This document shows, piece after piece, positions 9,532 to 18,109 of a DNA stretch of 64,000 nt; position 1 is the stretch's first letter; every line of letters starts with the position of its first letter. The notes beneath the pieces were generated by a model. It was not told the DNA's origin and made no database searches. It saw only the letters and a program-made list of their open reading frames with translations. Source of the DNA: an uncultured Neokomagataea sp. (GTDB lineage: Bacteria; Pseudomonadota; Alphaproteobacteria; Acetobacterales; Acetobacteraceae); assembly GCF_946476835.1 (NCBI RefSeq), contig NZ_CAMKWA010000001.1:186001-250000 (forward strand). The letters run 5' to 3'. Both the position numbers and the translations under genes were made by a program.

Positions 9532-11061
9532 ATGACCCGAACTTGCTTCCGATCCTCCTTATTTGGTCTTACTGCATTAGCTCTGGGCGCGTCTGTTACG
9601 CCTGCTTTTGCAGATGCTGGGGCGGAGGTGCCTATTGAGGCACCGCGTACTCCGGCCAGTTTTGCTGATTTGGCAAATAGGCTTTTGCCGTCTGTGGTGA
9701 ATGTTTCGATTTCGGCGGTATTGAAGCCAGATCAGGATGAAGAGAAAGGGCCGGATGCGAGTCCGCCTGCGGGGCCGCAAGTGCCCAAAGGTGCGCCGGG
9801 TTCACCCCTCGATAAGTTTTTGCACGATTATACAAAGCGTAAGTCTGCGCCGAACCGGCCTCCGCGTCGGGTGCAGGGCTTAGGGTCTGGTTTTATCATT
9901 GATCCGTCTGGCATCATTGTGACCAACAATCATGTGGTTGAAGGGGCAGATCAGGTCGTTGTGACGCTGCATGACGGGACGGAAATGCCGGCCAAGATTG
10001 TTGGGCGGGATAGTCAGGAGGATTTGGCGGTCTTGTCCGTTAAGCCGGATCATCCGTTGCCGACGGTACCTTTGGGGCATAGTGATGCTGCCCGGATTGG
10101 TGACTGGGCGTTGGCTATTGGTAACCCCTTTGGGTTGAATGGTACGGTTACGGCCGGCATTATCTCGTCGCGTGGGCGTAATGTTGAGCATGGTTTGTAT
10201 GATGATTACATCCAGACTGATGCTGCGATTAACCGCGGAAATTCCGGTGGTCCTTTGTTTAATATGGCAGGGGAAGTGATCGGGATTAACACGCTGATTT
10301 ATGGCGGGTCAGGTGGTGGTTCTATCGGGCTTGGTTTTGCTATTCCGTCGGATGATGCGCGGGGTATTATTGAGCAATTGCGGCGCGATGGTCATGTGTC
10401 CCGGGGGTGGTTGGGTTTACGTTTTCAGGATGTGACGTTCGATATGGCGCAGGATCTCGATTTCCATGGCGCCGATGGTAAGGTTGGCCATGGGGCGATT
10501 GTCTCGCAGGTCGAACCGCATGGACCAGCTTTTGCGGCAGGTTTACAGATTGGCGATGTTATTATGCGTGTTGGTGCGCGTGATGTGACGGGCCAGACGA
10601 TGCCGCGTGTTGTGGCGGCTTATCCGCCCGGTACGAAACTGGCGCTGACCGTGTGGCGCAAAGGGACGGTACAGGCGTTAAGTATTACGCTCGGAAAGTC
10701 ACCAACTCCGCCGGATATGCCGCCTTCTGATACGCACCCGCCTGAGCACGCGAAAGAGGTTGTTGGGTTATTAGGTTTAGAAGTGAGCGCTATTAACGCA
10801 GAATTGCGGACGCAATATGCGCTTTCCGATGATCAGCGGGGCGTTCTTGTGGACCATGTGGATTCATCTGGTACGGCAGCATTACGCGGTATCTCTATTG
10901 GGAACGTGATTGTTCAAGTAGGGCAGGTTCAGGTGAACACGCCGGATGCTTTGGAGGCAGAATTGAACCGGGTGAAAGAACTGAAGAAGAACGAGGCGCT
11001 GCTTTTGGTGCAAGATGATGATGGGTTGCGTTGGGTTCCTGTGCCGCTTTCTACGAATTGA
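9532..11061 (+). CDS. Periplasmic HtrA/DegP-type serine protease
   Basis: The 509-residue protein has a signal peptide (cleavage near VTPAFA-DAG), a trypsin-like domain and two PDZ domains. The catalytic triad is visible: His134 in TNNHVVEGA, Asp164 in QEDLAVL and Ser238 in GNSGGPL. The first PDZ begins near SRGWLGLRFQDV and the second near VVGLLGLEVSAIN. A Pro/Asp-rich LA-loop region (residues 65-115) precedes the protease core. The family degrades or refolds misfolded envelope proteins. It is a single gene followed by a bidirectional terminator about 150 bp downstream. Confidence 0.94.
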   Translation: MTRTCFRSSLFGLTALALGASVTPAFADAGAEVPIEAPRTPASFADLANRLLPSVVNVSISAVLKPDQDEEKGPDASPPAGPQVPKGAPGSPLDKFLHDYTKRKSAPNRPPRRVQGLGSGFIIDPSGIIVTNNHVVEGADQVVVTLHDGTEMPAKIVGRDSQEDLAVLSVKPDHPLPTVPLGHSDAARIGDWALAIGNPFGLNGTVTAGIISSRGRNVEHGLYDDYIQTDAAINRGNSGGPLFNMAGEVIGINTLIYGGSGGGSIGLGFAIPSDDARGIIEQLRRDGHVSRGWLGLRFQDVTFDMAQDLDFHGADGKVGHGAIVSQVEPHGPAFAAGLQIGDVIMRVGARDVTGQTMPRVVAAYPPGTKLALTVWRKGTVQALSITLGKSPTPPDMPPSDTHPPEHAKEVVGLLGLEVSAINAELRTQYALSDDQRGVLVDHVDSSGTAALRGISIGNVIVQVGQVQVNTPDALEAELNRVKELKKNEALLLVQDDDGLRWVPVPLSTN

Positions 11062-11214
11062 GACTTTGCGGAGGGGGCTTCTTTTTGGAAGAAAAAGGCA
11101 GCAAAAAGATTTTTGATAGTTTTGGTGGTGAGCGTTTTCAGGGCGGGGCTTAGCCTCGCCGCATAGGCCAAAAGCATGCTCACATCGGAATAAATTAGGG
11201 TAAAGCGTTGGCTA

Positions 11215-11252
11215 TAAAAAAAGACCCGGGTGGTTGGCCCGGGTCTTTTTTT
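11215..11252. terminator. Bidirectional terminator between HtrA and TBDR genes
   Basis: The perfect stem GACCCGGG / CCCGGGTC is flanked by an A run on the left and a T run on the right, so it can end both the plus-strand HtrA transcript and the minus-strand TBDR transcript. A second strong hairpin (TCTCTCCGCA / TGCGGAGAGA, 11261-11288), lacking a T tract, lies between it and the TBDR stop. Confidence 0.88.
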
Positions 11253-11296
11253 TATGTGTGTCTCTCCGCACTGTGCTGTGCGGAGAGAGGGTATTT

Positions 11297-13762
11297 TTAG
11301 AAGCCTGCGCTAACTGATGCGATGGCTGAGAATGGTGCTGCGATAGCGTAGGTTGGTGTGCCAGCTTTGATGGTACGACCGTTGATACCTGTCGTTTGAA
11401 CAGCATTGCCTTGCAGGGACTTTACGAAACCAAGGTAAGCATGGTCCGTCAGGTTGCTGAAGTTTACCCGCAGGTTGGGCGCTTTGAGGAAACCGACATC
11501 TGCGAAGCGGTAGCCGATATTCGCATTCATCAGGACGTAGCCTCGGATGGACTGGTCATTCATGAATGTGGAGTACTGCTTGGATACGTACTTGACGTTA
11601 TATCCGCCGAACAGGTGACCATCATCATAATCGAGGTTGAAGGCAGCTTGGTAGCGCGGTGCTTCAGGAGCCACTTTGCCCTTGGTTGGCAGGTAGTCAG
11701 AACCACCGGTTGTGGACGCGCCAGCCAAGTTGCTACCCAAACGTGCATCCAGATATTCGAAGGAGACATAAGGACGCAGGTGGTAGAAAATTGGGCGTGT
11801 GCCGATTTCTGCATCAACGCCGTTAGATGTTTGGCCGCCACCGTTCAGGCTTGTTGTGAATGTGTTCAAGCACTGTGCATCCAAGCACTGTGTTTGGTTA
11901 AACAAGCGGTTGGTGAAGTCATAATGGAAGTACGTGATTGACCCCATAATGGTGTGGCCAGTGTAACGGTAGCCAGCTTCTTCTGAAATTGAGATTTCAG
12001 CATTCTGGTTAACGTTAGCACGGGTGGAGTAGCTGTTTGTTTTTGTGCTGTAGTTGCCTGAGTCGTACAGCGCAGCATTTGTTGGCATACGGAAGTTGGT
12101 TGCTGCTGAGACAAAGAATTGGTTCTCGGCGTCCAACTGGTAACGGATTGCCATGGTTGGCAGTGGTTGTTGCCAAGATTTGTTGATGTATGGGCCAGTG
12201 GATGTGTCTGGCAAGAAGTTGTGACCGTTACGCATGACGATGGCATATTTGAAGCCAGCGTCGATTGTTAGTTTGTTGTTCAGCAGGGACAGGGTGTCAC
12301 CGATGAACATGGTGTGGACGCGGGTTTGCGTCAGAGTATTACGGTACTGGTATGTTTGGCCATTAGACAGAACTGCATTTGGGCCAGCTGCCCAGATGTT
12401 CCAAGGGTTACCGTCCGCACCGATCCCTGTGTATGGAGAGGTTTGGCTTTGTTTGGAGTATTCGAACCAGTAGCCAACCATCAGGCGGTTTGCACCTGTT
12501 GTGAGTGTCAGCTTCGCGACGTTACCTGGGCGGTAGGTCGTGGAGGTTGAAGGGTTATACAGCAGGCCTGATGTTGTTTTACCATTCAGGGTAGCATTGA
12601 GCTTTTGTTTGCCCCACTGAACACCATTGAGGTTGGTGTTGTATGCGGACCCACCATTGCCGTCACCGTACCAGAAGTAAGGTGTTTCGGTGAGTGTGAG
12701 GTGGTCAGACAGGTGGAATGTGGAAGGGGCACTGGCATAAATGTTGGTGAATGGGTTTTGTTGCAGCTTGTAGTAAGATGCACCCTTGTCAGAAGCTGTT
12801 GGATCAAATGTTGAGTTTAGCTGCGTATTGCCGACAACATATTGATCTTTAATGCCGCGCCCGTACTTGCTCCAGCTTGAGAGGCTGGGGTTAACGTTCT
12901 TGTAGTTGTACAGGCGGTTGCCGATGATCGCGAGGGAGATACGGTTACCGTTGCCCCAGTCGTTCACGAATTTTGTTTCTGCGTGCAGCTTGCGGTTTGT
13001 GAAGTCCGTGTTGAAACGATCTTCAGAGGCGTAAGAGCCGGAGAAGTAGCCGCGTAGATTGGTGTTGCCAATCTTACCTGTGTCGAGACGTAGGAAGCCG
13101 CGCGTCGCGTTGTAAGACCCGTAGGACACATCGAAAGATCCGCCCTTCTTCATGGCAGGATCGACCATGTACATATCAACCACACCGCCGGTAGAGCTGA
13201 GGTGTGGGCTGTCCAGATCGGCTGAGCCTTGGGCCATGCTTACGGTACGTAGGTTTTCTGGGTCGGCGATTTCTTGTGAGTATACCGCATAGTTTCCGAT
13301 ATCGTTGATCGGGAACCCTTCAAGGGTGAAGCCAACTTGCGTTTGGTCCATGCCGCGTAAGCTCATGGAGCTGCCGGTCAAGCCCATTGCGTCCGTTGCG
13401 CTGACATTGGCGCCTGGGAGCAGCGAGATAAGCTGCATTGGGTCGCTGCCGGGGACTTGCTTGCTGATGAAGTCACGGGACACGGCGGAGACAGATTTTG
13501 CGCTGTCTTGCTTTGTCATCAGGCCGCCACCGACGGCATTGCGTGTGACACCATCGAAGTAGCGGTGCTGTGCGTGCACAGTCACGTGTTCTTCATTGTA
13601 GTCAGTGGGGGACGTATTGCCCATCATGGATGGAGCCATGATTTGGGTTGCTGCTTTGGCCGCAGGCTTCTTAACATCCGTATTGGATGTAGGAGCAGCG
13701 AAGGCAGGCAATGTCCCCAGTGCAATGAGGGCGGAGGTTGATAAAAGGCGTGTCAGGCGCAT
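11297..13762 (-). CDS. TonB-dependent outer-membrane receptor with PHO-box upstream
   Basis: The 821-residue protein has a signal peptide (LGTLPAFA-APT), an N-terminal extension, a plug domain (about residues 60-210, with MSLRGMDQTQVGFTLEGFPIND) and a beta-barrel. It ends in a C-terminal aromatic (SAGF), as outer-membrane barrels do. Such receptors import large or scarce ligands using TonB energy. The ligand cannot be read from sequence. The upstream gap carries several TGTCA half-sites in PhoB-like spacing, so a phosphate-containing ligand or phosphate-starvation control is a reasonable inference. No TonB or ExbBD gene lies in the window. It differs clearly from the two TBDRs at 46-51 kb. 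Confidence 0.92.
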   Translation of the reverse strand: MRLTRLLSTSALIALGTLPAFAAPTSNTDVKKPAAKAATQIMAPSMMGNTSPTDYNEEHVTVHAQHRYFDGVTRNAVGGGLMTKQDSAKSVSAVSRDFISKQVPGSDPMQLISLLPGANVSATDAMGLTGSSMSLRGMDQTQVGFTLEGFPINDIGNYAVYSQEIADPENLRTVSMAQGSADLDSPHLSSTGGVVDMYMVDPAMKKGGSFDVSYGSYNATRGFLRLDTGKIGNTNLRGYFSGSYASEDRFNTDFTNRKLHAETKFVNDWGNGNRISLAIIGNRLYNYKNVNPSLSSWSKYGRGIKDQYVVGNTQLNSTFDPTASDKGASYYKLQQNPFTNIYASAPSTFHLSDHLTLTETPYFWYGDGNGGSAYNTNLNGVQWGKQKLNATLNGKTTSGLLYNPSTSTTYRPGNVAKLTLTTGANRLMVGYWFEYSKQSQTSPYTGIGADGNPWNIWAAGPNAVLSNGQTYQYRNTLTQTRVHTMFIGDTLSLLNNKLTIDAGFKYAIVMRNGHNFLPDTSTGPYINKSWQQPLPTMAIRYQLDAENQFFVSAATNFRMPTNAALYDSGNYSTKTNSYSTRANVNQNAEISISEEAGYRYTGHTIMGSITYFHYDFTNRLFNQTQCLDAQCLNTFTTSLNGGGQTSNGVDAEIGTRPIFYHLRPYVSFEYLDARLGSNLAGASTTGGSDYLPTKGKVAPEAPRYQAAFNLDYDDGHLFGGYNVKYVSKQYSTFMNDQSIRGYVLMNANIGYRFADVGFLKAPNLRVNFSNLTDHAYLGFVKSLQGNAVQTTGINGRTIKAGTPTYAIAAPFSAIASVSAGF

Positions 13763-13937
13763 GAGCTAGCGTGATCTTTCTCGTTTCCGATTAGGAAGGT
13801 CGAGATGTCCGAAACCATGCTTTTTAATGTGGAGCAATACTTCTTGCGTTGACAAGAAATGACATCTTTTTTTCGTGATAAATCTGCCACGGATATTGTG
13901 GTTACGGGGTGTTTTTCCGCAGAAAGTGACAGTTTAT

Positions 13938-13955
13938 GTGACAGTAAGATGACAT
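13938..13955 (-). promoter_or_regulatory. PHO-box-like direct repeat upstream of TBDR
   Basis: On the minus strand the sequence ATGTCAT-CTTA-CTGTCAC matches the 7-4-7 PhoB box layout (CTGTCAT, 4 nt, CTGTCAY). A third repeat, CTGTCAC, follows 5 nt later at 13926-13932. Another pair, TGTCAT and TGTCAA with a 10-bp period, lies at 13850-13865. All five TGTCA units point toward the TBDR start, which lies about 175 bp downstream of the box. PhoB itself is not in the window, so binding is an inference. Confidence 0.55.
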
Positions 13956-13982
13956 GAAAGGGGAAAGTTTTTTGCCCCTATT

Positions 13983-14744
13983 TTAAGAGAGGTGAACCCT
14001 CAACGCTTCATCTTTTGCGTAGAGTGCGCGGATTCGGTGGGTTTGTTCTTGCGTCACTTGCAAGGTGTGAGCGTTTTTATTGAGATGAGGGATAGAACAT
14101 TTTTTTAATTGCGGGATATGCTGAGGCAGGTTGTTGATTTCTGCCATAGAGAAGAGTTTTGAGACGGCCAGCTTGCCCTGGCGGTTACACAAATACCAAT
14201 GTTGTGGACGGAAGATGTGATCGAGGGCGTAAGGGGAGGATGTATTCTCCACGAGGGCGATGGCATCATCTAGAGTGTGTAATGTGCGGTAGTGTGCATT
14301 GACAGATGGGTGCATAAGGACACGTTTCGTACCGCCACGACGTGCAAAAGACCAAGCTGATACAAAGCGTTCTACGGGATCACGCCAAATAGCAAAACTG
14401 GGCAGAATACGGACCATATCGGGTGCGACATGTTGGTAATAGCGAATGCTCTCATGCATCATGAGTCCGCCATAAAGCTGGTCACAAACAGAGGTGCCCC
14501 CGTTTTTCGGAACATGAATAAAGAGAACGCCGGATTTTAGAATGGTTTCGAGGCGGCGTGTGCGCTTCTGTCCGCAGGGTAAGGGAATTTTGAGGTCAGC
14601 GGCGCGTTCATGAATATCATTGAACTGCTGTACTCTAAAAATACCCCCTAATAGCCGGTGGGCCCAATCATCTTGGGTCGGGCAGGGGAGTGTTGGGGAA
14701 AGGGCGGCCGTATCTTGAAGGGTTAAAGTCGCATTTGAGTTCAT
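13983..14744 (-). CDS. Sulfotransferase family protein (PAPS-dependent type)
   Basis: The 253-residue protein has the two nucleotide-binding signatures of the sulfotransferase-2 type fold. FIHVPKNGGTSV (about residues 75-86) is the 5'-phosphosulfate loop and AIWRDPVERFVSAW (about 117-130) is the 3'-phosphate site. Members transfer sulfate from PAPS to carbohydrates. No signal peptide or membrane anchor is seen, so it would act in the cytoplasm, perhaps on a precursor of a surface glycan. It stands alone, transcribed toward the TBDR, and a 10-bp inverted repeat lies 34 bp upstream of its start. The acceptor is unknown. Confidence 0.75.
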   Translation of the reverse strand: MNSNATLTLQDTAALSPTLPCPTQDDWAHRLLGGIFRVQQFNDIHERAADLKIPLPCGQKRTRRLETILKSGVLFIHVPKNGGTSVCDQLYGGLMMHESIRYYQHVAPDMVRILPSFAIWRDPVERFVSAWSFARRGGTKRVLMHPSVNAHYRTLHTLDDAIALVENTSSPYALDHIFRPQHWYLCNRQGKLAVSKLFSMAEINNLPQHIPQLKKCSIPHLNKNAHTLQVTQEQTHRIRALYAKDEALRVHLS

Positions 14745-14777
14745 GATAAGCTTCTGGATGCCAATTCTATATTTGGT

Positions 14778-14811
14778 GTTATTCTCAAGTGTTTATGCAG
14801 ATGAGAATAAC
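14778..14811. promoter_or_regulatory. 10-bp perfect inverted repeat upstream of sulfotransferase gene
   Basis: GTTATTCTCA and TGAGAATAAC are separated by 14 nt. The repeat lies 34-67 bp before the sulfotransferase start and 56 bp after the preceding gene's stop. No T tract follows on the minus strand, so an operator is more likely than a terminator. The arms resemble half-sites of Fur-type boxes, but the spacing is not that of a classical Fur box. Confidence 0.4.
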
Positions 14812-14866
14812 ATAAAAAATATCTATTGTTGTAAAAAATAGAAACAGATTGAAACGTCTTCTTCTT

Positions 14867-15826
14867 TCATCGCTTCCCATACTGTCGTGCGAGCAGTGTG
14901 CAGGTAAAGAGTTGAATTTGATGGTAGATCATTAAAGGTAAAACGATAATTCCGACAGTAGATGCCGGGAAGATAACACTGGCCATTGGTACACCAGAGG
15001 CTAATGATTTTTTCGATCCGCAGAGTTGCAATGAAATTGAATTTTCGAGGGACATTTTGCGGCCCAAAAGGCGGGAGAGCATGAGGATGAATGTTAAAAG
15101 AATAAAATTAATGGCCGTGATTTCAACGAGGCGCATGATGGAGACGCGGTGCCAAATTCCTTCCGTCACAGCGGCGCTAAACGCGGTATAGACCACTAAA
15201 ACAATGGAGCCACGGTCGGTCATTGAAATCAGAAATTTGTGCTTCTTAACAATGGGGCCGAGCCATTTTTGAACAATTTGTCCCAAGAGGAAGGGGAGCA
15301 AGAGCTCTTTGCCAACGTCAAGAATAGCGTGAAGGGGAGAAGAACCACTATTATGGGCACTTCCCAACAGTAGGCCAGCGAGGATTGGTGTAAGAATAAT
15401 CCCAGCAATATTAGACATTGTTGCGGCACAAATTGATGCAGGGATGTTGCCGCGTGCGATAGATGTGAGTGCAATTGATGACTGCACGGTGGATGGCAAG
15501 CAGCATACGAAGAGAATGCCACTCCATAGTCCCTCTCCAATCAGCCCATCTGGGGAGAGTGTCGTAAAGAGGTGGTGTAGAGCGATTCCTAATAGAGGGA
15601 AGATGGCGAAGGTACAGAGTAGAACACTGCCTTGAAGGCGCCAGTCTCGTACGCTTTCCACAATGGCTTTTCGTTCCAGTTTAGCGCCCTGAAAGAAAAA
15701 CATGAGTGCAATCAGGGCTGTGACGGCATTTGAAAGCCAGAGGCTCAGAGTGCCATGACAAGGGAAAAACGACGCCAACACGACAGCGCCGATGAGAGCC
15801 ATGAGGAAAGGATCGAGACGTTTCAT
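14867..15826 (-). CDS. SBF-like (bile acid:sodium symporter superfamily) transporter
   Basis: The 319-residue protein has about nine or ten hydrophobic segments and the motif CCLPSTVQSSIALTSIARGN with a later LCGSKKSLASGVPMA. This pattern is typical of the SBF-like/YfeH group rather than of true bile-acid carriers. I use the ATG at 15826 (MKRLDPFLMALIG); the track start adds a short unconvincing extension. The group is presumed to move organic anions with sodium across the inner membrane; the substrate is unknown. Confidence 0.85.
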   Translation of the reverse strand: MKRLDPFLMALIGAVVLASFFPCHGTLSLWLSNAVTALIALMFFFQGAKLERKAIVESVRDWRLQGSVLLCTFAIFPLLGIALHHLFTTLSPDGLIGEGLWSGILFVCCLPSTVQSSIALTSIARGNIPASICAATMSNIAGIILTPILAGLLLGSAHNSGSSPLHAILDVGKELLLPFLLGQIVQKWLGPIVKKHKFLISMTDRGSIVLVVYTAFSAAVTEGIWHRVSIMRLVEITAINFILLTFILMLSRLLGRKMSLENSISLQLCGSKKSLASGVPMASVIFPASTVGIIVLPLMIYHQIQLFTCTLLARQYGKR

Positions 15827-15964
15827 GATCTGTATATGGGCGCAGTTTGTTCTAAGATGCAAATGACTGTTTTCGTTTTAATAAAGACAGAAAAAGGTTG
15901 TGCCCTTGTGCATTTGGGCTGACACTTATTGCTCACTTTGAAATCGGGGCGAGTGGGAGTGGTC

Positions 15965-17947
15965 ATGAGCGACGAGATGCGCGCAAAGAACGGTAGTGTA
16001 TCACCTGTAAACGACGCTGAGGGCTTTGTTTCTGGGCGGCGGCAGGCTCTAACGTCTTTGTTGGCAGCTGGTGCAGTTTTGGGGGCCGGCCGTGCGCGTG
16101 CCGCTGATGTTGTGAAGCCGCCTGCTGGGGCCATGTCTCCGCAGCGGGATCAGCCCAACAACTCTCATGCTGAACCTGCAAACCGGCCCGGAGGGGCTAG
16201 TCAGCCCGTCATTAAAACGCAGGCTGATTATTTTTATCGTCCGACCATTCATTACACGCCCTTAAATGGCTTTATGAATGACCCGAATGGTCTGATTTTT
16301 GATGGTGAACGTTACCATCTTTATTATCAATATGACCCGTTTGCACCGTATGCTGGGCGTGTTCATTGGGGGCATGCGACCAGTACTGATTTGTATACAT
16401 GGCAAGATGAGCCGATTGCCATTAATGAGACGGCCGCTGGAGAAGCGTATACGGGCTGCGTGGTGATGGACCGTGATAATGTATCGGGTTTGTTTCCTCC
16501 TAAGAAGCCCGAGGCTGCGCCTGGGAGTGCGGTAGGCGCTGTTTCGCCAGTGCCGACGGCTACGCAGGAAGCGGTAGCGGCTTTATCGCAGAAGCTGGGG
16601 AAGGATGCGACTGATGTGCCCTATGCGCCTGAAGCGATGCCTGCCTTAAAGCCGAATGCTGACCAGCCCTTTGGAACGTTATATGCGCCGGAGGCTGCAG
16701 GTACAGCCTCTACGGCACCGATACAGCCTAAGTTGCCACCGATGGCGGGTGGTTTGATTGCGCTTTATACGCGGGCGACGCCACAAAAGCAGTCTCAGTA
16801 CATTGCATGGAGCCCGGATGGGGGTAACCATTTCATTGATTATGATCAGAATCCGGTTTTGGATTTGGGGATGACTTCTTTCCGAGACCCAAAAGTGTTT
16901 TGGCATAAGGAAAGCCAGAAATGGGTCATGGTTGTTGCGAAGTCACGTGAGCATAAAATTGCATTTTTTGGGTCCATTGATCTGAAACATTGGATGCATT
17001 TGAGTGATTTCGGTCCCGCAGGCTTGTTTGGGGTTGATTATGAATGTCCGAATTTGATCGAAGTAGATGTTGAAGAGCCTGGCGCAGCGCGCCGTTGGGT
17101 TTTGTTTGTTTCGGTCAATCCAGGTGGGCCGCAAGGTGGATCTGTTACGCAGTATTTTATTGGGGATTTTGATGGTGAACGTTTCATCCCTGAAAATACG
17201 GTTATTGGCCTGACGGATTTCGCCAAAGATAGCTATGCGATGCAAGTTTATGATGACATGCCGGATAATAAGGCGGTTTATTTTGCGTGGTTTGGCAACT
17301 GGCAATATTGTGAAGAGGTACCGAACCGGAGTTGGCGTGGCTTAATGAGTTTGCCGCGGACTTTGAGTTTGCGTCGTGATGACATGAACTGGTTGCGTTT
17401 GGTGCAAAAACCTTATGGTGTTGAAGCGCTTCGTCTGCCTGATTTGCCGTTTAAACCGACGCGTATTCAGGCGCAAAGCGGTGTGCAAACCTCTTTGCCT
17501 GTCGCTCAGGCTTTTGAGTTGTCTCTGACTGTTACGGTTGATGAACGGTTAAATGCTCAACCCGATGGTGACCATGGGCGGGCGGGGCGTTTTGTTATTG
17601 TTTTATCGAATAGTCAGGGTGAGTCTTTATCGATTGGTTTTGACGCGTTCTCTGGGCAGCTATGGTTGGATCGAGGGAATCTCCATGGTTTCTCGCAGCC
17701 ATTCTTTACGGAGCGTTTTTCTACGCCGTTAGTCGCGAATAGCCGTCGTTTTGCATTACAAATTATCGTTGATGCTTGCGCGTTGGAAATTTATGCAAAT
17801 GATGGTTTGTCCGTCGGGACGGCATTGATTTATCCAGCGAATCCCCTGGAAACATTAACACTTGAAGCCACTAATGCAGGGGCAACGATTAACGATATTC
17901 GTTTGTGCCCTCTGCGTAAGACGATGGATCGGCCGACAGCAATGTAA
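15965..17947 (+). CDS. Exported GH32 fructan/sucrose hydrolase with an internal insertion
   Basis: The protein (660 aa from the ATG at 15965) belongs to glycoside hydrolase family 32 (levanase, inulinase, invertase). The nucleophile motif NDPNG is at residues 105-109 (Asp106), the RDP transition-state motif at 307-309, and the acid/base motif ECPN near 357. The C-terminal beta-sandwich (about 500-650) completes the family layout. The N-terminus SGRRQALTSLLAAGAVLGAG looks like a Tat signal, followed by a 40-residue low-complexity linker. Residues about 177-262, between blades 1 and 2 of the propeller, form a Pro/Ala-rich insertion not found in typical members. It would hydrolyse beta-fructosides outside the cytoplasm. 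An SD-like GGGAG lies 5 nt before the chosen ATG. Confidence 0.93.
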   Translation: MSDEMRAKNGSVSPVNDAEGFVSGRRQALTSLLAAGAVLGAGRARAADVVKPPAGAMSPQRDQPNNSHAEPANRPGGASQPVIKTQADYFYRPTIHYTPLNGFMNDPNGLIFDGERYHLYYQYDPFAPYAGRVHWGHATSTDLYTWQDEPIAINETAAGEAYTGCVVMDRDNVSGLFPPKKPEAAPGSAVGAVSPVPTATQEAVAALSQKLGKDATDVPYAPEAMPALKPNADQPFGTLYAPEAAGTASTAPIQPKLPPMAGGLIALYTRATPQKQSQYIAWSPDGGNHFIDYDQNPVLDLGMTSFRDPKVFWHKESQKWVMVVAKSREHKIAFFGSIDLKHWMHLSDFGPAGLFGVDYECPNLIEVDVEEPGAARRWVLFVSVNPGGPQGGSVTQYFIGDFDGERFIPENTVIGLTDFAKDSYAMQVYDDMPDNKAVYFAWFGNWQYCEEVPNRSWRGLMSLPRTLSLRRDDMNWLRLVQKPYGVEALRLPDLPFKPTRIQAQSGVQTSLPVAQAFELSLTVTVDERLNAQPDGDHGRAGRFVIVLSNSQGESLSIGFDAFSGQLWLDRGNLHGFSQPFFTERFSTPLVANSRRFALQIIVDACALEIYANDGLSVGTALIYPANPLETLTLEATNAGATINDIRLCPLRKTMDRPTAM

Positions 17948-17960
17948 TTTTTAGAAAGTG

Positions 17961-18001
17961 TTTACCTGTACGTGCTTTTTTAGGGGGGGCGTACAGGTAA
18001 A
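17961..18001. repeat. 12-bp perfect inverted repeat after the GH32 gene
   Basis: TTTACCTGTACG and CGTACAGGTAAA flank a 17-nt loop containing T6 and G7 runs. It begins 14 nt after the GH32 stop. There is no T tract after the stem, so it may be an atypical terminator, an RNA-stabilising hairpin or an operator for the downstream chemoreceptor gene. Confidence 0.6.
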
Positions 18002-18109
18002 TGACCGTTAATTTGGGTATTGTTGAAATAAAAACATAAATTGACATTTATTTTTATAATGTTTTGAATTAACGGAAGTAATGAAAATATATATTGTAGG
18101 TTGGGTGTC

